From: Phialophora verrucosa
Taxonomy: Eukaryota; Ascomycota; Eurotiomycetes; Chaetothyriales; Herpotrichiellaceae
Length of the DNA stretch: 64,000 bases
Direction of reading: 5' to 3'
Assembly (NCBI GenBank): GCA_002099365.1
Contig: MSED01000002.1
Location: 248,001-312,000 of the forward strand
The position numbers were made by a program, and so were the translations under genes. The notes beneath the pieces were generated by a model that made no database searches, was not told where the DNA came from, and was given only the letters and a program-made list of their open reading frames with translations. How positions within the stretch are numbered: the stretch's first letter is position 1; the number at the start of each line of letters is the position of its first letter. This document shows positions 56,909 to 64,000 of the stretch, piece after piece.

Positions 56909-59900
56909 AGCTTTATAATTTCCCCTAAAGGTAGCTTAATATTCTTTTCTTTATACTTATTAATAAATATTTTAATATCGCTTATACGCGCGTAATTCGA
57001 AAGAAGTTTCGATTAAAGTTCCCCTCGATAGTTACGTCTCTTACTAAACTCTTCTTTTCCGGAAACTAATATACAGTACTTCTTAAATTCGGTTTTAGTA
57101 AGTTTATAATACTTCGTTAAGTCGTAAACCTTTTAGATTATCGCGTTATACTAGTTACCTATTTCTTTATACTTAATTTCGATATAGCTAAAGAAGTTAT
57201 TAATACGGTCCGGATCGTCCTAATTAACAGCTTTAACGGTAACTTTAAGGGACACTTCTTTAGTTCGGGTAGGGTAGCGTACTAATAAGATAGGTTAGTT
57301 ATCGACTGTATAGGTATTAGGAGTTTAGTATTTTTATCGTCGGCTAGTAGGAACTATAGAATTAGGATTTAGCTAAATAACCGGCGGCTTTAGTTATAAT
57401 TAACGCTAAGCTCTAGATATCTTAATAGTAAAATTAGTCTAGGCTTTTAGTAAAAAGCTATAAAGACGAATCTAAAAGATAATAAGAATAAAGCGTATAG
57501 TTAAATAAGGCTTATAGTATAATTAAAATATTAAAGAGAGAGAAAAAAGGTAAACTTAATAAAAACGCTAGTAATTATAGAGGTATTAAAGATTAATCTA
57601 GAGATTTTAGAATAATTTAAAAGATTAAATTAATAATAAAGAAGAATTATTTAATAATTAAAGTTTATATTAAGAAAGGAAGGTATAAGGTTAAGGAGGA
57701 AGATATTTATAAGTAGTTAAAAGAGAGAGGGTAAGGATAAATATATATTATAAACTAATACCCTTCGATATTAAATAATAGTATAATAAAGTAAAATATT
57801 ATTATTTATAAGTAATAGAATATTTTTATTACCTCTTTTATCTCTTAAGTTTATTAAGACCCTTAGATTAAATAATATATATTTATTATATAATAGCTTG
57901 AGAATAGAGATCTAAAAGATTAAGTAGTTATATAGATACTAGTTTATTAACCTCTTTTAATTATAATTATATATACTTAAAATATTTATTATTTAATATT
58001 ATTAAACACTCTATTTCTCTTATTAATAACTAATACTCGATCTATTATCGAGAGTATTTAATATTATATCTCTCTTAACTATATCGATATTTAATTAATT
58101 ATAACGCTCTTAAGAACTCTATATAATATATAGATATATATAGCTAATTAAAGATAGCACTAAAGGTTTTAGCGCTAACCTTAATTTTTCTTCGCCCTAA
58201 ATACGCTATATTATTTCTAGCTTAACTTTTCTAGCTTTATTTATCTATTCTAATATTTATTATACTTAAAGTAGTAATACTTCGCTTTAGTATCGCTTCT
58301 CTCTTCTTTAAGATTCTAAGCTAATAGGATAATAGAATCCGCGAACTAAAGTAATTTAATTTTAAGAAAATCTCTATTATAACTGTACTCTAAACGCTAA
58401 ATTATTATAACTTAACTAAAAGAAAACTATAAATAAACTAAAGAAATTTAACTTTAAATTTTCCTATACTAGCGATAGCGATACTATACCTCCCTTACTA
58501 CTTTATAATAGTAGAGTATAGTATAAAGTAGAGTACTTACCTTATTCCTCTATAGACTCTTTAAATATATCTAAGCCGATATACTATTCCCGAATTTTAT
58601 CGCTAATCGAAGATATCTCTATTATAAATACTAGTTCTTTATTCGTCGGCGGTAATATTTTCGCTCTTTATTTAAGCCGCTAGCTTTAGTGTAAGTATAA
58701 AGATATCTTTTATAGAGAAGGTATATTATTATTATTTAAAGACTTTTTAATATTCGCGAAATAAGAAAGATTAAAAGTTAAAATTTTATGAGCTTCTTCT
58801 TTCTAGAGATTATCTCTAAGTATAAGTTTAGTATTTATAAAGAAATTATTAAGGCGTTAGTAAAATCGCTTAAAATAATTAGCTATATAAGTTCCCTATA
58901 GTCGAGAACTATTAAGTTCCGTTAAAATATATATCCTCTTCTCTTAATTCGCCTTTATAATTCTAAATAATTTAAATTAGCGGAATACTAACTTCTTCTT
59001 TATAGATATATTTATTAATCCGGCTATATTATAGCTTAATATTAATATACTTTTCTTAAGTAGTTATAAGTATAAGTTATAGTGTTCGTTAAAGTATTTC
59101 TTTCTTAGCCTTTATATTTAGTTTAGATATACCGCCGCCTCTTTTAAATCTTAGTTACGCCTTTTAAGGGTTTATATATATATAGTAATTAAATTAGTAA
59201 TATTAATAACTTTATCTTAATTTATAATATTTTATATTATAATCTTAAGTTTAATAGGAAAAATTAGTTATTTAAGGAACTTAACTTTATATAGTGTTAT
59301 ACTAGTTTTAGCTTTAACTATCGTCTAGTTAGCCTAAAGAATAGCGTAAAGATAATTTATTTAGATACCGTCGCTGTTAGTGTAAGTTATCTTTAAGAGA
59401 GCGTTTATAACGCTTTTATACTTAACTTCTATTTAGCTATTCGCTTATAGATAATATATAGAGATAACTATATATTTAATCTCGTACCTATCTATAAGTG
59501 CTTTTATCTAACCCTTATTCTCCGGTCTATTATTATATATTAGTCGTCTAAATAGTCTATAGCGATAAATAATCTCCTTCTAAAGGAACTTTACTATAGT
59601 AGTATTATTAGTAGTTATAATACTTCGCGCTTTTATTTAGCCGCTTATATTACTTTAGGCTTTAATAAGATACCTCTTTTCTTAAAATATTAGTATTAAG
59701 GTATAATTAATACTAATTTATTTCTAGCGCTTATTAACTAAAGTTAAGAATATTATATTATATAACCTTTAGCTTATATAAAATTAGTATTCTAAATAAA
59801 TCTTTATAAATATTTCTATATTTTAATATTAACTCTTTTAGTAGTAATAGTTAAATACTCTTTAATATATTACTTCTTAACTAAAATATTTAGTATTATT

Positions 59901-62900
59901 ATATATTACTTTAAGTATTCTTCGCTTCTTTATATTATTATTAATTACTCTTTTACTCGACTTATTCTCTATTAGCTTTTAAAATAAATACTCTTCTCTT
60001 ATAAAGTAGTTAGTTAAGTCTTTTTAAAGTTTCTAAAATTTATTATTACTTATCTCTAGAGGACGTTACTAATTTTATAAGTATTTAGCGAGCCTCTTTA
60101 ATTCCTTTAAGTACTCTCCCTTAAATAACTAGATTATATAAAGTTTATTAAAGCTTATAGATTAATCTTAAATATAAGTAACTATAGGCCTTACTAAAGT
60201 AAAGTCTTAATAAGTAGTATTTTATTTAATTAATTAAAGGCTTCCTTATATAAAGAATATTTAAGCTTTAATTTAATCTTTAATATCCTCTTTCTATTTA
60301 ACTTCTTTAATATCTTCTTAAGTCGAAGGGTATTGAGATAAGGTATTGGTAACTATATTTTACTTATTTAGAATATACTATACTTTAAAATTAAATTTAC
60401 GGATCTATACTAGCTATTAATTAATAATAGCCTCGGGTAAGTTAGTTGATTACTAGTTAAGCTAGGCTGTAAGAGTTATTATATTAGTCTCTACGATAAA
60501 GTAAATAATATATAGCTAATATTTAAACTTCTTAAGAGCTTTTAGTAATCTATAGGCCTCTTACTTAAGTATATTATACTCTCTTTTAGTTTTAGACTAG
60601 ATACCGCTCTTATATCTTATAGCTTATTATTTATCTATTATTAAGTCTACTTATATAATTATAGCGCTTTAGCCTCTTCCGCTAATATTAATAGTAAGTA
60701 TAATTAGGCCGGCGCCTTTTTAATAGTTTAGACTAATTAATATAGGAGTAGAGAATAACACCTTCTTTAGTTCTTCTATACTCTTAGTATATATCTTTAT
60801 TTAGATCTAGATAATATTCTTTTAAAGTAGATTATATAAAGGCTTTACTATTATCGCGAAATACGAAATCTATATATAATAATATATATAGATCCTAAGG
60901 AATCTATAAAGTTTTAGCTAGTTTATTAAAGTTAGCTATATTAGGATCTTATAAATTTTAGACTATTATAAATATTATCTATTTCGATTATAGATATACC
61001 CGACTATTTTAATCTCTTATATATAGAGCTATAGCTTTTATCCGGCTATAGTAGTACTAGTAAACTTAAGATTAAGTAGTATCGCGTTTAGATTTATTAG
61101 ATATTCTAATATATATAAGTAAACTTAAGGAACTATCTTTTATTATTAGTAGTCGCTCTTTAGCCCCTTTATACTAATATTATCTAAGAATAACTAAGTA
61201 GCTTTTAGTATCTATTCCTTTAGAATTTAATTTATAATCCGTATAAATTATACTATAGAATTAATTATACTCTATAAAAGCGTTATATAATAAATAAATC
61301 TAATTAGAGTATAAATATTTATTAGATCTCGATTCTCTTTTATAAGTTTAATCTAGTTATAACTCGAGAGCTAATTTAATAAAGAGGTTATTTATATTCC
61401 GCTGAACTCTTCCGCGAAGTTATTAGCTAAAGGAAATAGATTTATATCTTAAATTATTATTTAGTTAATATTCTATACTATAATTACTAATTAATACTCT
61501 TTAAGCTTCTTTTTCTTAACTAAGAAGAACGGGTTTTAGTATAATCTATACTTCGGTTTAAAGAGATTTAAGTTAATCTTCTTCTTTATTAGTATAATTA
61601 CTATTAGCTTAAGTACTTTTAGGATAGAGAAGCTCTTTATCTACTATAGGGTATATAGAATAGTCCTTATTATCTATAGAGATATTATTTTATAATAAAT
61701 TCGCCCGATTTCTTTAAGGTCCTAAGCTAGAGCTCCTTCGCGATTATATAGAATCTCTATAAGGATCTCTTTCTTATTAAGCGTTAAATTAAGTTTAATA
61801 ACTAGTTTCTTTAGATATTCGGGCGTTAAGCGTTACCCCCGAGGAAATCTAGTAAGGTGTAGACTTATCTAATCTAAGAATATATATAGTCGGCTATTAT
61901 AGGTAGCTATTATCTACTCCCGTATTCTTATATATTAGTTTAAGAGTCTATTAGATATCGAACTATTTTAGAAATTTAAATTAATAAGTTTTACCTTATT
62001 AGTCTTTCGTTTATATAAGGTATTTACGCGAACTTCTAAAGGCTTCCTAAATTAATATTATTCGTAATATTATTTATTCTTTAAGTTTTATATTATAGCT
62101 TCTTTATTAAATAATCTTAAGGATTTTATTAGTTACTAGTTATCTTTAATATTAAAAAGTTAAGCCTAAAAGTATATTTCGTTAAACTTATTATCGCTTA
62201 AATTGTAAGTATCTAAGATAAAGATTAAAGTATTATTCTTATCTACCTTAAAGTCGATTACTTACACTCTCTCTTAATTTCGCCGAGCCCTAACTAAAGC
62301 GAATATAGGTCTTTTTATCTCTTTATATTCGCCTAACCTTTTAAAGTAAATATATATATAAGCTTAACTATCGACTTTATTATTATATTATTACTAAAAT
62401 CCGAAGCTAATTATATAAGAAGCTAGAGCCGCTTCTTATTAAAGCTATTTATTAGACTTATAATATATATATTATTATCCTTTTCCTAGACTAAGCCTCG
62501 AGTAGCCTTTTAGAATAGCTTACTTAAAATAAAGCGATATATCGAATCTATAATATTTATTATATAGATATTAGTTAAGACTTTAATACTAGCGATATTA
62601 ACTATTATATCTTTAATTATATTTATAAAATCTTCTCGATCTCTATTAAATCCTATAGTATTATAGATAAACTTTATCTTTTATATAAGTTAAGATAATC
62701 CTCGGTCTTTAACTAGACCTAAGGATATTAAATTAATCTCCGCTTTAGTATTTAGTAATAAATCTTTATACTACTCCTGTATCTTTATCGGTAAATAGAA
62801 GTAGCTATTATAATATAATCGCGGACGCGTTAGACGGTTCTTATTAAAGCTTATCTACACTATATTAACTTTTATAATAGGTCCTTTCTAAGTTTAGTTT

Positions 62901-64000
62901 ATTCTAACTTATAAAGAATATATCTAATAAATTAGCTCTTATCTACCTTTATTATAGTACTAATATTTATAAGAAAACTACTTATCGCGTACTTCTTTTA
63001 TTAATAGTAGATCCTATAATCGAATAGTTACCTCTTAACTTAATAGCTAATTAATAATTCTTTTAATACTATTTAAATCTTATAAGAGTACCTTCCGAAG
63101 AGGCCTAGAACTAGACGGTCTATACTATATCTTCTTTATAATATATAAGCGCTATAAAACTCGCTTTAGATATATATATTTATCGTTATCGCCTATCTTA
63201 ATATCTTCCGATCATAGGTTATATATTTAGTTATTTTATATATTATATAGGGTTATTAGCGGCCTTTAATTAGTTAACTATTCTAGCGCGGGAATATTAT
63301 CTATAGTACTATTAAAGATAATCTCTCTATTTAGTCTTATTTATCGTATTATATAATATCGCTAACCGTCTATAATAGGCTTATATATATTAGTCTAGAG
63401 GTGCTTTATTTATATATATCCTTCTTACTATAGTATTAGTCGCTTTCTAAGAGCGTTAATATAAATATTAGTCTTTAGCTAGTTAATATAAATTTCTTTT
63501 AGCTTAGCTAGCTTTAATATATATAAATCGTCTTTCGAGTCTTTTAGTACACTATAATTTAGCTTTAATCTAACCGCTTAAATAAAGTTTATCCTTACTA
63601 AGGGAGGCTTTAGATCCTCTTCCTTCGTCCTATAAGGCTATCTAGAAGAGATATTAGTATATTTATTAATTTTATATATAATCTATTCTAGATATTTAAG
63701 CTTTGTCTCTTTCTACGGAATTAATAGTACTAATAAAGGCCGGTCTTAACTATAGAACCTCTCTAGTATAATTTTATAATTTAGATTAAGATATAATACG
63801 CCGGCGGCCTTTTAATATACTTATTATAGATCTTTACGTAATATATAGCCTTATTAATTATAGAGGAAGTAGCTCTCTCTAATAGTATTTATATTTAACT
63901 TACGCTAACTAAATTACCCTCTAGTATAGTACTATAGATTACTACTAAACCTTATTAACTATTTTTAGAAAGAAGGTCTTCGAGAAGACTAGATCGCTTT
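56909..64000 (-). mobile_element. Second gypsy copy (partial, runs off the window)
   Basis: From 56,913 on, the sequence matches 47,714-54,802 at a constant offset of about 9,198 bp to the last base of the window, in the same orientation, with mostly transition differences. It starts directly after the LTR of copy A. The part corresponding to 45.5-47.7 kb of copy A (its 3' end with polypurine tract and LTR) is missing here. Its 5' end lies beyond the window. Confidence 0.8.
59228..61458 (-). pseudogene. Gypsy pol remnant, copy B
   Basis: The counterpart of 50,030-52,260, with the same RT, RNase H and integrase blocks in the same order (for example RNase H end at about 60,320 and EGAG region at about 60,720). 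It is equally broken by RIP stops. Confidence 0.75.

Larger units (their letters stand above)
42230..64000. repeat. AT-rich, RIP-mutated repeat block (AT-isochore)
   Basis: From about 42,230 base composition changes sharply. TA/AT-rich sequence with CpG still present, but CpA and TpG nearly absent, continues to the window end. ATG and TGA are therefore scarce, while TAA/TAG are abundant in all frames, so no gene-length open frame survives. This is the footprint of repeat-induced point mutation, which converts CpA to TpA on both strands of duplicated DNA in Pezizomycotina. Recognisable content is gypsy retrotransposon sequence. The only stretch with more ordinary composition is about 56,281-56,600. 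Confidence 0.9.

Overview
The window is genomic DNA of a filamentous ascomycete (Pezizomycotina). The evidence is short 44-120 bp GT-AG introns with CTGAC/CTAAC branch-point-like motifs, monocistronic genes with long spacers, and fungus-typical families: RTA1, GMC oxidoreductase, NmrA-like, a pisatin-demethylase-like P450, HET and fungal SLATT. The species cannot be fixed from the sequence alone.

Bases 1-40,800 are a gene-bearing, GC-balanced compartment. In order it holds: the 3' end of an amidohydrolase (+), a single-pass membrane protein (-), a kinesin-6 motor (-, two exons), an aquaporin (-, three exons), an NmrA-like Rossmann protein (+), a scrambled Copia remnant, a fungal SLATT two-TM protein (+) facing tail-to-tail a GMC oxidoreductase (-), a small PPxY/Gly-Cys-Met-Asn repeat protein (-), a membrane protein with two HxxHC motifs (+), an RTA1-like seven-TM protein (+), an SDR-fold protein with a long disordered N-terminus (-), an arylamine N-acetyltransferase (+), a poorly defined stretch with one possible decayed gene, a stomatin/SPFH protein (+), an SDR (+), a seven-exon P450 (+) and a UBE2O-type giant E2 (+). 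Several starts and ends were rebuilt by placing introns, described in each entry.

Bases 40,816-42,200 carry a HET-domain gene whose 5' part is frameshifted and runs into the compartment border. From about 42,230 to the end the DNA is an AT-rich block with the classic signature of repeat-induced point mutation (RIP): CpA and TpG are almost gone, TpA dominates, CpG survives, and no long reading frame remains. Within it lies a gypsy LTR retrotransposon on the minus strand (45,199-56,908). Its two ~300 bp LTRs, polypurine tract, and remnants of reverse transcriptase, RNase H and integrase can still be read. A second copy of the same family (56,909 to the window edge) follows in the same orientation.

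Functionally, most genes are independent housekeeping or detoxification genes: NAT, P450, SDR, RTA1 and GMC. The SDR and P450 are neighbours on one strand and could act together. HET and SLATT proteins are candidate self/non-self or stress-signalling components. No CRISPR array, rRNA or tRNA gene was found.
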